This document shows positions 54,558 to 63,929 of a DNA stretch of 64,000 bases, piece by piece. The DNA is from Bacteroidota bacterium (GTDB lineage: Bacteria; Bacteroidota; Bacteroidia; Cytophagales; Cyclobacteriaceae): NCBI GenBank assembly GCA_016866235.1, contig VGMW01000007.1:1-64000 (forward strand), written 5' to 3'. The stretch's first letter is position 1. Each line of letters opens with the position of its first letter. The translations under genes and the position numbers were made by a program. A model generated the notes under the pieces. It was not told the origin of the DNA. It saw only the letters and a list, made by a program, of their open reading frames with translations, and did no database searches.

Positions 54558-55840
54558 TTTTTTAATTTTTGAAGTCGGACCGTTACTGCATTGCGATGGG
54601 CCTCCAGCGCTTCTGCCGATGCGAGCGTTTCAATGACCGGTCCGAGGTTTTGGATTCCCTGCTGGCTGATCTCTTGCACGGTGATGAACCGAAGAAAGCT
54701 ATCTAGGCTTACGCCTGAATAGGCGCGCGCATTTCCTGCCGTAGGCAACGTGTGGTTGGTGCCCGACGCATAGTCTCCGGCGGCCTCAGGCGTAAAATGC
54801 CCAAGGAAAATCGAACCTGCATGCCGTATCCCTCCGAGCAATTCGGCCGGGTTTGCTGTTTGGATGATCAGGTGCTCTGGTGCATAGGCATTCGAAAATT
54901 CAATGCACGCCTCAAGGGAATTCAAAACAACACAGAAGCTATTGTCCAGCGCCAATGAAGCGGTCTGTTTCCGCGGAAGCAATTCAAGTTGATTGTTTAA
55001 TTCCATCCTGACTTTATCCGGAAGTGCTTCATCGGTGGTAAGCAGCACCACCTGACTGTCGCTGCCGTGCTCGGCTTGTGAAAGCAAGTCGGCCGCCACG
55101 AAGACAGGATCCGCGGAGTTGTCGGCGATGACCAGAACCTCTGAAGGTCCTGCGGGCATATCAATGGCCACACCTTCTGCCTGTGCCATCATTTTTGCGG
55201 TGGTAACATATTGATTTCCGGGACCAAAAATTTTATCTGCTTTTGGAATGGATGCAGTTCCGTAAGCCATGGCGGCAATGGCTTGCGCCCCACCAACCTT
55301 GAAAACGTTTTTGATGCCAGCGGTAGTGGCCGCAAAAAGAATGGCGGGATGTATGGAACCGTCCGCCTGCGGTGGCGTGCAGAGGAACGGCTCGCTGCAA
55401 CCTGCAAGCGTGGCGGGAATGCCGAGCATCAGAACCGTTGAGAACAATGGAGCGGTGCCGCCCGGTATGTACAATCCAGGCCGTTCTACCGGTCTTGAAA
55501 TTCTCGAGCATTTAACGCCAGCGGTGGTTTCAACGGTAAGGTCTTCCCGCTTTTGCAGACTGTGGAATTTCCGAATGTTGTCCGCAGCCGTTTCAATGGC
55601 TGTCCGGAGATTTTCAGGAATCAATTTGGAAGCCTGGATAAATTCCTCCTCACCAACTTTTAGGTTTGAAATGCGACACTGTTCGAATCTCAGGTTATAC
55701 TCCAGCAATGCAGCGTCGCCCCGTGTTTGGACTGCATATAAAATATCCTTCACCACCGAAGTCAGTGATTGGGTGTCTATCCGGGGCCGGGCAGTAATTT
55801 TGTTCCAGCTTTCCTTGTTGGGTTGAACAAATATTTTCAT
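54554..55840 (-). CDS. hisD: Histidinol dehydrogenase
   Basis: HisD catalyses the last two oxidations of histidinol to histidine and needs zinc. The segments FGPGNQYVTTAKMMAQ, DMPAGPSEVLVIAD and SQAEHGSDSQ (with the zinc His) are present, along with YAPEHLII near the C-terminus. At 428 residues it is normal. It is followed by hisC with a 4-base overlap and preceded by hisG by 2 bases. Confidence 0.95.
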   Translation of the reverse strand: MKIFVQPNKESWNKITARPRIDTQSLTSVVKDILYAVQTRGDAALLEYNLRFEQCRISNLKVGEEEFIQASKLIPENLRTAIETAADNIRKFHSLQKREDLTVETTAGVKCSRISRPVERPGLYIPGGTAPLFSTVLMLGIPATLAGCSEPFLCTPPQADGSIHPAILFAATTAGIKNVFKVGGAQAIAAMAYGTASIPKADKIFGPGNQYVTTAKMMAQAEGVAIDMPAGPSEVLVIADNSADPVFVAADLLSQAEHGSDSQVVLLTTDEALPDKVRMELNNQLELLPRKQTASLALDNSFCVVLNSLEACIEFSNAYAPEHLIIQTANPAELLGGIRHAGSIFLGHFTPEAAGDYASGTNHTLPTAGNARAYSGVSLDSFLRFITVQEISQQGIQNLGPVIETLASAEALEAHRNAVTVRLQKLKN

Positions 55841-55842
55841 GA

Positions 55843-56709
55843 TCAGGGAATCATTTTTTCAATGGGCAACACCAAGATGCCTTCTGCACCAAATGATTTT
55901 AGCCGGTCAATTTTTTCCCAGAAATCATTTTCTTCTACAACGGCGTGCAGCGAGAACCAACCTGCGCGGTTAAGCGACATAATGGTTGGACTGTTCATCC
56001 CCGGAACGAGTCGCGTAATGGATTCGATGGCTCCGTCGGGTACATTCATAAGGATGTACTTTTTATTCCGTGCCGACCGGACTGCACTGAATCGGAAGGT
56101 GAGCTGCTGAAGGATCGTTTCTTTTTCTTTTGAAAGGCTGTTGTTTGCAATGAGCACTGCTTCTGACTTCAGCACGGTTTCAACCTCGCGCAACCCATTG
56201 CTAAGTAAGGTGCTTCCGCTGCTCACCAGATCACAGATCGCATCGGCAAGTCCAATGCCCGGGGCGATTTCCACCGATCCGCTGATTTCATGGATGGACG
56301 CATCGATCCCATGTCGGGTCAGAAAGGCTGCTGTCGTGGTAGGGTAGGAGGTTGCAATGCTTTTGCCATTGAGCCAGCTTAAACCTGTGTAGTTTTCAAT
56401 TTTGGGTACGGCGATGGAAAGCCTGCATCGCGCAAAATCAAGTCGCTGCACAATCTCTGCCTGTAAACCTTTTTCCGAGACCAGGTTCTCGCCAACAATT
56501 CCTGCGTCGGCCACCTTGTCTGCCACATATTCAGGGATGTCATCGTCGCGCAGGAACAACAATTCAACCGGAAAGTTTCCAACGCGAAGTCTTAGCTGAT
56601 CTCTTCCATTGGAAATCTCAAGTCCGCTTTCGCGCAGCAACTGCACCGAGCCATCGTGGAGCCGTCCTGATTTTTGTACTGCAATTCTTAATACTTCGTT
56701 TGTGTTCAT
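55843..56709 (-). CDS. hisG: ATP phosphoribosyltransferase (long form)
   Basis: HisG is the first and feedback-controlled enzyme of histidine synthesis. The start at ATG 56709 gives RIAVQKSGRL. The PRPP-binding block is in ISGSVEIAPGIGLADAICDLVSSGSTL. A C-terminal regulatory domain (about 210-288) makes it the long form that needs no HisZ. It is the first structural gene of the operon and lies just behind the attenuator. Confidence 0.94.
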   Translation of the reverse strand: MNTNEVLRIAVQKSGRLHDGSVQLLRESGLEISNGRDQLRLRVGNFPVELLFLRDDDIPEYVADKVADAGIVGENLVSEKGLQAEIVQRLDFARCRLSIAVPKIENYTGLSWLNGKSIATSYPTTTAAFLTRHGIDASIHEISGSVEIAPGIGLADAICDLVSSGSTLLSNGLREVETVLKSEAVLIANNSLSKEKETILQQLTFRFSAVRSARNKKYILMNVPDGAIESITRLVPGMNSPTIMSLNRAGWFSLHAVVEENDFWEKIDRLKSFGAEGILVLPIEKMIP

Positions 56710-56722
56710 GTTTGACTGGATT

Positions 56723-56759
56723 AAAAAAACGAAAGGCCTGCCAGTGGGTGGCAAGCCTT
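56723..56759 (-). terminator. Attenuator terminator of the his operon
   Basis: Reading leftward, an 11-bp stem (AAGGCTTGCCA with TGGCAGGCCTT, one G-U) at 56733-56759 is followed by TTTCG and seven T. It lies between the leader peptide gene and hisG, 14 bases before the hisG start. Its left arm includes TGCCACC (56747-56753), which can pair instead with GGTGGCA in the leader gene (56804-56810), so the terminator can be broken. Confidence 0.85.
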
Positions 56760-56783
56760 CGATAGTTTAGGTTTAAGAAAAAT

Positions 56784-56861
56784 CTATTGAATACTCATAG
56801 CGCTGCCACCTCCGGAAATCCGGCAATGATGATGGTGATGATGGCGATGAGCTCTGTTCAT
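56784..56861 (-). CDS. hisL: Histidine operon leader peptide
   Basis: This 25-residue reading frame starts at ATG 56861 and ends at TAG 56784-56786. Seven of residues 5-12 are His (His5, then Arg6, then His7-His12), so the ribosome will stall here when charged tRNA-His is low. Downstream Gly/Ser codons contain the GGTGGCA that can pair with the terminator arm. The layout is that of the enterobacterial his leader, but the sequence is different and independent. Confidence 0.9.
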   Translation of the reverse strand: MNRAHRHHHHHHCRISGGGSAMSIQ

Positions 56862-56873
56862 AATTTGATGGGA

Positions 56874-56903
56874 CAAATAAAGCCGGTGCATGGCAGAAAT
56901 CAA
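56874..56903 (-). promoter_or_regulatory. Promoter of the his operon (TTG-N19-TTTATTTG)
   Basis: Reading leftward, TTG (56901-56903) and TTTATTTG (56874-56881) are 19 bases apart. The -7 element differs from TAnnTTTG at one fixed position. The start would be about 56868, only some 7 bases before the leader peptide start. Confidence 0.6.
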
Positions 56904-56991
56904 AAAATTAGTCTGCGATGTTTACAATTCACCAAACCTTAAGCGAACAGGCATTCGGGTTTTGGCCCGATTTTCGCACCTTGCATGCGAC

Positions 56992-58608
56992 ATGAAGAAG
57001 CTGGACAAACTGGTGTTAGGTTCATTCCTTGGTCCATTTGTGATGACCTTCCTGGTGGTGGTGTTTATTCTCCTCACCCAGCACATGCTCAAGTATTTCG
57101 ATGACATAATTGGAAAAGATCTGGGTTGGGTGGTGCTGGGTAGCTTGCTTTTTTATTTTGCCGTCTGTATGATTCCTGTGGCGCTGCCGCTGGCCATCCT
57201 GCTCTCTTCCCTCATCACTTTTGGAAACCTCGGCGAACATTTTGAGTTAACAGCCATAAAAAGTCTGGGCATCAGCCTGGTTCGGGCACTGGCTCCGATT
57301 TTTGTAACGGTTCTTTTCCTCACCGGCATTGCATTTTTGTCCAACAACTACCTCGTACCCAAGGCAGCGCTCGAAGCCTATTCGCTGTTGTACGACATCA
57401 AACAAAAAAAACCTTCGCTAGATCTGAAGGAAGGTGCTTTTTACGGAGCCATTCCGGAGGTGAGCATCAAGGTTGCAAAAAAATATCCCGACGGGGCAAC
57501 GCTCGAGGGTGTCGTGATCTACGACCACAGAGGTCGCTCCGGAAACAAAGAAGTAATCATCGCCGATAGTGGAAGGATGTACACCATCCTCAACGACAAT
57601 TACCTGAAACTGGAACTGTACCGCGGCTACAACTATAGCCAGGGCACCGGAACAGAGCAACAAATGACCGGTCAGCCTTCCAACACCAATACCTACTCCA
57701 AAACCAAATTCGATCAGACCTACATGGTGTTTGATTTGTCGGCCTTCAATCTGAACCGAACCGACAAAAGATGGTTTCAGGGAAACCGCATCATGAGAAA
57801 CCTGGGTGAACTCACCTTCGATATGGACTCTGTTGATCTGGAGCGCAACAAAACCAGACTCACGGTGTACGACAATGCAGGGTCTATGTTTAGTTATTTC
57901 ACCCGAACGGTTCGCGTGGATGTGCCCGAGAATCTATCGGAGGCGCAGCGCGTACGCGACAGTGCAGAGATCGCAGCTTCAACGGTGCCGGAGATGGCCC
58001 GTGAAATTCAAAAGAGCCGGATCACGGGCAACTTCGGGTTAACAGAAGTCCAGTTGGACTCTGCACTGCGTCAAAGAAGAATTGCCTACCGGCAGTGGAA
58101 TGAACGATCACGTGAAAAAGTCGACAGCCTGCTGGCGGCTGGACCAACCGCCTCGGAGATTTCAGCTGCACTCATGAATGCGCGGAGTGTGAAGACCTAT
58201 CTGCTGCAAACCATGGAGAGCCTGAAATCGCAGGGCTATGAATTCCGGATTTTTCAGATCCAATGGCATAAGATTTTTGCCAATTCTGCCTCCTGCCTGA
58301 TTATGTTTCTGATTGGCGCTCCGCTCGGGGCGATCATCAAAAAAGGAGGCCTCGGGTTTCCGGTGCTCGCTTCCATCATTTTCTTCATCATCTTTTATGT
58401 GTTGAGCATCATAGGAGAAAAGTGGGCCAAACAGGAGATGGTCACCGTACCGGTTGGCATGTGGGCACCGAACGCCATTCTGCTGGTGGTTGGCGCACTC
58501 TTCCTCATCCAGGCCAGAAAAGACGCCCGTTTCTTCGAATCTGACTTCTATAAAGTGGTTTTTGAGCGCCTTTTGAGGCGTTTTCGATCTCAGAAACAGG
58601 GAATCTGA
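56992..58608 (+). CDS. LptF/LptG family LPS export permease
   Basis: LptF/G-type permeases move lipopolysaccharide from the inner membrane to the Lpt bridge. The protein has about six membrane helices, three at each end (about residues 15-125 and 440-520), and a periplasmic beta-jellyroll domain between. A long charged helical insertion (about 320-400) near the C-terminal half is typical of Bacteroidota forms. I chose ATG 56992 (MKKLDKLVLGSF), because the ATG at 56890 lies inside the his promoter on the other strand. LptF and LptG cannot be separated here. Confidence 0.88.
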   Translation: MKKLDKLVLGSFLGPFVMTFLVVVFILLTQHMLKYFDDIIGKDLGWVVLGSLLFYFAVCMIPVALPLAILLSSLITFGNLGEHFELTAIKSLGISLVRALAPIFVTVLFLTGIAFLSNNYLVPKAALEAYSLLYDIKQKKPSLDLKEGAFYGAIPEVSIKVAKKYPDGATLEGVVIYDHRGRSGNKEVIIADSGRMYTILNDNYLKLELYRGYNYSQGTGTEQQMTGQPSNTNTYSKTKFDQTYMVFDLSAFNLNRTDKRWFQGNRIMRNLGELTFDMDSVDLERNKTRLTVYDNAGSMFSYFTRTVRVDVPENLSEAQRVRDSAEIAASTVPEMAREIQKSRITGNFGLTEVQLDSALRQRRIAYRQWNERSREKVDSLLAAGPTASEISAALMNARSVKTYLLQTMESLKSQGYEFRIFQIQWHKIFANSASCLIMFLIGAPLGAIIKKGGLGFPVLASIIFFIIFYVLSIIGEKWAKQEMVTVPVGMWAPNAILLVVGALFLIQARKDARFFESDFYKVVFERLLRRFRSQKQGI

Positions 58609-58615
58609 ACAGATT

Positions 58616-58646
58616 TTGGCGATTTGTGCCGTTTCTCCTACTTTTG
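58616..58646 (+). promoter_or_regulatory. Promoter of rpsO (TTG-N20-TACTTTTG)
   Basis: TTG at 58616-58618 and TACTTTTG at 58639-58646 are exactly 20 bases apart and match the Bacteroidota consensus fully. It is the best promoter match in the window. Transcription would start near 58652, 27 bases before the rpsO start. Confidence 0.8.
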
Positions 58647-58678
58647 CGCCCGAAATAAAAAGTTAAAAAGCAAGAAGA

Positions 58679-58951
58679 ATGGAAATGCCATCTGCTAAAA
58701 AAGAGCTGTTTACAAAATTCGGCCACGGGAAGACCGCAAAAGATACCGGATCTCCCGAATCTCAGATCTCTTTGTTCACCCAAAGAATCAATCACCTCAC
58801 CGGGCACCTTAAATCCAATAAAAAGGATTACTCCACTCAGCAAGGTCTGTTAAAGCTGGTTGGAAAGCGCAAGAAGCTCCTGAACTACCTTCAGGAGAAC
58901 AACATCAGCCGCTATAGGGCCATCGTTGCCGAGCTGGAATTGAGAAAATAA
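58679..58951 (+). CDS. rpsO: Ribosomal protein S15
   Basis: S15 binds 16S rRNA early in 30S assembly. The conserved segments GSPESQISLFTQRINHLTGHLK and LVGKRKKLLNYL are present. At 90 residues it is normal. The gene has its own promoter and terminator, and pnp follows, the usual bacterial order. Confidence 0.97.
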   Translation: MEMPSAKKELFTKFGHGKTAKDTGSPESQISLFTQRINHLTGHLKSNKKDYSTQQGLLKLVGKRKKLLNYLQENNISRYRAIVAELELRK

Positions 58952-58957
58952 TCACAC

Positions 58958-58986
58958 AAGGGAGCCTCTGGTTCCCTTATTTTTTA
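58958..58986 (+). terminator. Terminator between rpsO and pnp
   Basis: A 6-bp stem (AAGGGA with TCCCTT) with a 9-base loop is followed by a run of T. It may allow some readthrough into pnp, as in other bacteria. Confidence 0.65.
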
Positions 58987-59062
58987 ACCGCAGCCGCTAC
59001 AGGTGTATCCTGTCGCGTGCTCACTTTTAATCAAACATACCGGTGTATTCCGGCATAAAACA

Positions 59063-61216
59063 ATGAAACCAAATAGTGTAGTCATGAAGTGTTCTTTGCC
59101 CGATGGCAGAGAAATTTCGATTGAAACCGGAAAGCTTGCCAGACAGGCCGACGGTTCCGTAGTGCTGACCATGGGCAATACCATGATCCTGGCAACCGTA
59201 GTGTCCAACCACGATCCGGTCGAAGGCGCAGACTTTCTTCCGCTCTCTGTAGACTATCAGGAAAAATTCGCTTCCACAGGACGAATTCCCGGTGGATTCC
59301 TCAAGCGTGAAGGTAAACTCTCTGATTATGAAGTGCTGATCAGCCGTCTGGTAGACCGCGCCATCCGCCCGCTATTCCCCGACGATTACCATGCTGAAAC
59401 ACAAGTCAACCTCCAGCTGATTTCCGGAGACCACGATGCACTGCCCGACGGCCTCGCAGCTTTCGCAGCATCCTCTGCCATCGCCGTATCCGATATTCCA
59501 TTCAACGGTCCGATCTCTGAAGTACGTGTCGCCCGTTGCGCAGGTAAGTTCATCATCAACCCAACCAACACCCAGCGCGAGCAGGCCGACATCGACCTGA
59601 TTGTCGGTGCATCCATCGACAACATCCTGATGGTGGAAGGTGAGTGTAAAGAGGTCTCAGAAGACGATATGATCGAAGCCATCCGGGTGGCCCATGAGGC
59701 CGTTAAGATCCAGTGTCAGCTTCAGATTGATCTGTCCAAGAAGCTTGGAAAAACGGAGAAGCGGGTTTACAACCATGAGGACAAAGACGAAAACCTTCGT
59801 CAGGAACTCCACAAGCTGCTCTATGATAAGGTCTATGCAGTGGCGAAAGAACAAATTGCCAACAAGCAGATTCGTTCCGAGAAGTTTAAGGCTATTCTGG
59901 AGGAATATAAAAATTCACTCCCTGCCGACACTACGGTGAATAAAGATCTTGTAAAGAAGTACTATAAGGAAATTCAGAAAGCCGCATGCCGGAACCTCGT
60001 GTTGAACGAAGGCAAGCGTCTCGATGGAAGAAAGACCACCGAGATTCGTCCGATCTGGACGGAGGTGAACTACCTTCCCGGTGCACACGGTTCATCCATT
60101 TTTACCCGTGGTGAAACACAATCACTTACATCGGTTACACTTGGCACCAAGCTCGATGAACAGCTCATCGACGGAGCCATGTTTGCCGGAAGCAGCAAAT
60201 TCATTCTCCATTATAACTTCCCTGGATTCTCTACCGGTGAGGTGAAACCTAACCGGGGACCAGGCAGAAGAGAAGTTGGTCACGGTAACCTTGCGTGGCG
60301 CTCCTTGAAGCAGGTGATGCCCTCCGCTGAAAACAACCCTTATACGGTACGGGTCGTGTCCGATATCCTGGAATCAAACGGTTCCTCTTCAATGGCTACG
60401 GTTTGTGCCGGTTCCATGGCATTGATGGATGCCGGTGTTCCCATCTCCGGTGCAGTCTCCGGAATTGCGATGGGCATGATCTCAGACAGCTCCACCGGTA
60501 AGTATGCGATCCTTTCTGACATCCTCGGCGATGAAGATCACCTGGGTGACATGGACTTTAAAGTAACCGGAACACAGAAAGGCATCACCGCGTGTCAGAT
60601 GGACCTCAAGGTCGATGGCCTAACATTCGCCGTGATGAAAGAAGCTTTGTTGCAGGCTAAGGAAGGCAGGATGCACATCCTCGGCGAAATGAATAAAACC
60701 ATTCAGTCGCCAAATGCCGACCTCAAATCACATGCACCAAGAGCGTACACACTCCACATTGAAAAAGATCAGATCGGTGCCGTTATCGGACCCGGTGGAA
60801 AAGTGGTGCAGGACATCCAGAAAACCAGCGGCGCAACAGTGGTTATCGAGGAAGTTGACAATAAAGGAAAGGTCAGCGTCTTTGCAACCAACAAAGAATC
60901 CATGGACATGGCGCTCAACCGCATCCGTGGCATCGTTGCCGTTCCTGAAGTGGGCACCGTATACGACGGTAAGGTGAAAAACATTATGCCATTCGGCGCA
61001 TTTGTTGAATTCCTGCCAGGCAAAGACGGATTGCTCCACATTTCTGAAATCAAATGGGAGCGACTCGAAACCATGGAAGGCGTGCTTCAGGTAGGAGAGG
61101 AAGTGAAGGTTAAACTTGTTGAGGTTGATAAAAAGACCGGCAAATACAGACTTTCAAGAAAAGTGCTGATCCCTCGCCCGCCCAAACCGGAAGCACCTCC
61201 GGCTGAACAGGCCTGA
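59063..61216 (+). CDS. pnp: Polyribonucleotide nucleotidyltransferase (PNPase)
   Basis: PNPase degrades RNA from the 3' end with phosphate. It has two RNase PH-like domains (about 1-220 and 310-540), a linking helical domain, a KH domain ([15 protein letters not shown]) and an S1 domain ([16 protein letters not shown]). I chose ATG 59063 ([13 protein letters not shown]), since an upstream GTG start at 59003 gives no conserved residues. At about 717 residues it is normal. Confidence 0.95.
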   Translation: MKPNSVVMKCSLPDGREISIETGKLARQADGSVVLTMGNTMILATVVSNHDPVEGADFLPLSVDYQEKFASTGRIPGGFLKREGKLSDYEVLISRLVDRAIRPLFPDDYHAETQVNLQLISGDHDALPDGLAAFAASSAIAVSDIPFNGPISEVRVARCAGKFIINPTNTQREQADIDLIVGASIDNILMVEGECKEVSEDDMIEAIRVAHEAVKIQCQLQIDLSKKLGKTEKRVYNHEDKDENLRQELHKLLYDKVYAVAKEQIANKQIRSEKFKAILEEYKNSLPADTTVNKDLVKKYYKEIQKAACRNLVLNEGKRLDGRKTTEIRPIWTEVNYLPGAHGSSIFTRGETQSLTSVTLGTKLDEQLIDGAMFAGSSKFILHYNFPGFSTGEVKPNRGPGRREVGHGNLAWRSLKQVMPSAENNPYTVRVVSDILESNGSSSMATVCAGSMALMDAGVPISGAVSGIAMGMISDSSTGKYAILSDILGDEDHLGDMDFKVTGTQKGITACQMDLKVDGLTFAVMKEALLQAKEGRMHILGEMNKTIQSPNADLKSHAPRAYTLHIEKDQIGAVIGPGGKVVQDIQKTSGATVVIEEVDNKGKVSVFATNKESMDMALNRIRGIVAVPEVGTVYDGKVKNIMPFGAFVEFLPGKDGLLHISEIKWERLETMEGVLQVGEEVKVKLVEVDKKTGKYRLSRKVLIPRPPKPEAPPAEQA

Positions 61217-61236
61217 TCCCTTTAAGGCATATATCC

Positions 61237-61275
61237 AAACGGATTCTTTCTACCAAGAGAGAATCCGTTTTTTTT
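61237..61275 (+). terminator. Terminator after pnp
   Basis: A strong stem (AAACGGATTC with GAATCCGTTT) around an AT-rich loop is followed by eight T. Confidence 0.85.
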
Positions 61276-61346
61276 GGTGTTGCTTCATGTGAATCTTTTT
61301 TTTTGATTTACCGCATTAATAATCCAGGCGCCGGGAGTCACAGTGC

Positions 61347-62210
61347 ATGAGACAGCTTAAGATCAGCAAGCAGATCACCAACAGGGAAAGTCAGTCACTC
61401 GACAAATACCTGCAGGAAATCGGAAAGGTAGATCTGATTACGGCGGAAGTAGAAGTTGAACTTGCCAAACGTATTAAGGCCGGTGATCAGGTTGCATTGG
61501 AGAAACTCACCAAAGCCAACCTTCGGTTCGTGGTGTCGGTGGCCAAACAATATCAGAACCAGGGACTCACCTTAGGCGATCTGATCAACGAAGGAAACCT
61601 CGGCCTGATCAAGGCAGCACAGCGCTTCGATGAAACCCGTGGATTCAAATTCATATCCTATGCAGTGTGGTGGATCCGTCAGTCCATCCTTCAGGCGCTT
61701 GCCGAACAATCCAGAATTGTACGCCTGCCGTTGAACCGCGTAGGATCACTCAATAAAATTTCAAGAACGTTTTCAGAACTGGAGCAGAAGTATGAAAGAG
61801 AGCCATCTCCGGAAGAGTTGGCGGAAGTACTGGAGATCTCCGCGGCAGAGGTGATCGATACCCTGAAAGTGTCTGGTCGACATGTTTCCATGGATGCCCC
61901 ATTCGCACAGGGAGAAGAAAACAGCCTGCTGGACGTTCTCGAAAACGAAGACGAAGAAAAGCCGGATCAGAACCTGATCTCCGACTCCCTGCGCAAAGAG
62001 GTACAACGTGCGTTGAGTACCCTCACCCAGCGCGAAGCAGAGGTCGTATCATTTTATTTTGGTCTGAATGGTGAGCAGGCTCTCACACTGGAAGAAATCG
62101 GTGCAAAATTTGGTCTTACACGCGAGCGTGTGCGGCAGATAAAGGAGAAGGCGATTCGCAGACTTCGTCATACCTCCAGAAGCAAATCGTTAAAGCCTTA
62201 TCTGGGCTAA
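61347..62210 (+). CDS. rpoD: Primary sigma factor RpoD (short Bacteroidota form)
   Basis: This sigma-70 factor of 287 residues lacks region 1.1, as usual in Bacteroidota. Region 1.2 is [16 protein letters not shown]. Region 2 has [23 protein letters not shown] and [11 protein letters not shown]. Region 4 has the helix-turn-helix [23 protein letters not shown]. It should read the TTG/TAnnTTTG promoters seen in this window. It lies alone after the pnp terminator. Confidence 0.93.
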   Translation: MRQLKISKQITNRESQSLDKYLQEIGKVDLITAEVEVELAKRIKAGDQVALEKLTKANLRFVVSVAKQYQNQGLTLGDLINEGNLGLIKAAQRFDETRGFKFISYAVWWIRQSILQALAEQSRIVRLPLNRVGSLNKISRTFSELEQKYEREPSPEELAEVLEISAAEVIDTLKVSGRHVSMDAPFAQGEENSLLDVLENEDEEKPDQNLISDSLRKEVQRALSTLTQREAEVVSFYFGLNGEQALTLEEIGAKFGLTRERVRQIKEKAIRRLRHTSRSKSLKPYLG

Positions 62211-62246
62211 GTAGTCTGTCTGTTCAAACGTCTAAACGCCAAAAAA

Positions 62247-63176
62247 TTGGAAGAGCATTTAAAAGTCTTGATTATTGGTTCCGGTCCTGCAGGTTATACA
62301 GCAGCCATTTATGCGGCGCGCGCAGGATTGCAACCCGTACTATACACCGGCGGACAGCCAGGCGGACAACTCACCATCACCGGTGAAGTGGAAAACTTCC
62401 CGGGTTATCCGGCCGGTATCGGTGGACCGGAGATGATGACAGAACTCCAGCAACAGGCCGAACGCTTCGGTACCCAGGTGCGCTATGGAATGATCACCTC
62501 CGTAGACTTTTCAGCCCGCCCTTTTACCGCGATGGCTGACGAGAAAATCACCATTAAAGCAGAGTCCATTATCGTGGCCACCGGTGCCTCGGCGCGTTAC
62601 CTCGGCCTGCCATCGGAGCAGAAGCTCATGAACAAAGGCGTTTCAGCATGTGCTGTGTGTGATGGATTTTTCTTCCGTGGGATGGATGTCGCCGTGGTTG
62701 GTGCCGGTGATTCTGCAGCGGAGGAAGCGACCTATCTGACCAAACTTTGTCCGAAAGTCTATCTGATCGTTCGCCGTGAAGAAATGCGCGCCTCCAGAAT
62801 CATGCAGGAGCGCGTTAAAAACAATCCGAAAATTGAAATTCTCTGGAACACCGAAACAGAAGAAGTTTTGGGTGAAGAGGAGGTAAGTGGAATCCGGGTG
62901 CGCAACAACAAAACAGGAGAAAAGCGCGAGATTGCGCTCAAAGGATTTTTTGTCGCCATCGGTCACCAACCCAACACCGACATATTTAAAGGAAAGCTCG
63001 ATCTCGATGAAACCGGCTACATCAAGGTAGTGCCAGGTTCCACCCGAACCAGCGTGCCAGGCGTGTTTGCAGTGGGCGACGCAGCCGACAAAGTTTACCG
63101 CCAGGCCGTGACCGCTGCGGGCACCGGTTGTATGGGCGCCTTAGATGCAGAGCGGTTTCTCGCAGAACATGAGTAG
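62247..63176 (+). CDS. trxB: Thioredoxin reductase
   Basis: TrxB is an FAD enzyme that reduces thioredoxin with NADPH. The FAD loop GSGPAGYTAAIYAARAG is near the start. The redox pair is Cys135 and Cys138 in ACAVCDG, and the NADPH site is VVGAGDSAAEEA. The start is TTG 62247, as no ATG lies near. At 309 residues it is normal. It is followed by bshB1 in 33 bases. A bacillithiol-disulfide reductase role is possible but the sequence is typical TrxB. Confidence 0.92.
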   Translation: MEEHLKVLIIGSGPAGYTAAIYAARAGLQPVLYTGGQPGGQLTITGEVENFPGYPAGIGGPEMMTELQQQAERFGTQVRYGMITSVDFSARPFTAMADEKITIKAESIIVATGASARYLGLPSEQKLMNKGVSACAVCDGFFFRGMDVAVVGAGDSAAEEATYLTKLCPKVYLIVRREEMRASRIMQERVKNNPKIEILWNTETEEVLGEEEVSGIRVRNNKTGEKREIALKGFFVAIGHQPNTDIFKGKLDLDETGYIKVVPGSTRTSVPGVFAVGDAADKVYRQAVTAAGTGCMGALDAERFLAEHE

Positions 63177-63209
63177 GTTTGTTGCTTCGAAAGCCTTAAC
63201 CCAATCAAC

Positions 63210-63926
63210 TTGAAACTTGACCTATTGGTACTGGCAGCCCACCCAGACGACGCCGAGCTGGGATGTTCAGGCACCGTTGTCCGGGCCATCCGCGATGGTA
63301 AAAAGGTCGGCATCATCGATTTAACCAGAGGGGAATTGGGAACCCGCGGTACCGCGGAAATACGCGCTTCGGAAACAGCAGAAGCAACCAGAATTTTAGG
63401 CTTGCATGTCCGGGAAAACCTTGGTCTGGCCGACGGTATGTTCCTGAATACACCGGAGCAACGTTTGCCCGTGATCAGGGCGATCAGAAAATACAAACCT
63501 GAACTGGTCATCACCAACGCACCACAAGACCGTCACCCCGATCATGGAAGAGCAGCAGCGCTGGTTTCCGAGGCTTGTTTTTATGCTGGCCTTAGCAAAA
63601 TCGAAACGCTTGAAAATGGAAGTCCGCAGACGGCGTGGCGGCCTCGCTCTCTTTTCCATTTTGTTCAGAGTGTGTCGTTGGCCGTGGATTTTGTTGTCGA
63701 TATTTCTGAAGTGTGGGACGTGAAGCTGGCTTCGATCAAAGCATATAAATCACAGTTCTGGGATCCTCAAAGCAAGGAGCCTGAAACATTTATCTCCTCT
63801 CAAAATTTCCTTAGGCTGGTCGAAGCCCGTGCCGTTGAACACGGAACGATGGTTGGTGCTGCCTATGGCGAAGGATTTATCCGAAGCCGCGTGCACGGCG
63901 TAAAATCCCTGTTTGATTTAATCTGA
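63210..63926 (+). CDS. bshB1: Bacillithiol biosynthesis deacetylase BshB1
   Basis: BshB1 removes the acetyl group from GlcNAc-malate in bacillithiol synthesis. It is a zinc enzyme with HPDDAE at residues 11-16 and the His pair in DRHPDHGRAA. At 238 residues it is normal for this LmbE-like family. The start is TTG 63210 (MKLDLLVLAAHPDD). It is the only bacillithiol synthesis gene in view. It lies downstream of trxB and convergent with pdxH. Confidence 0.93.
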   Translation: MKLDLLVLAAHPDDAELGCSGTVVRAIRDGKKVGIIDLTRGELGTRGTAEIRASETAEATRILGLHVRENLGLADGMFLNTPEQRLPVIRAIRKYKPELVITNAPQDRHPDHGRAAALVSEACFYAGLSKIETLENGSPQTAWRPRSLFHFVQSVSLAVDFVVDISEVWDVKLASIKAYKSQFWDPQSKEPETFISSQNFLRLVEARAVEHGTMVGAAYGEGFIRSRVHGVKSLFDLI

Positions 63927-63929
63927 GTG

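Noticed and set aside
56890-56991. A longer start for the LptF/G permease at ATG 56890
   Set aside because: It would overlap the his promoter and add 34 residues without membrane or family features, whereas ATG 56992 gives the usual N-terminus.
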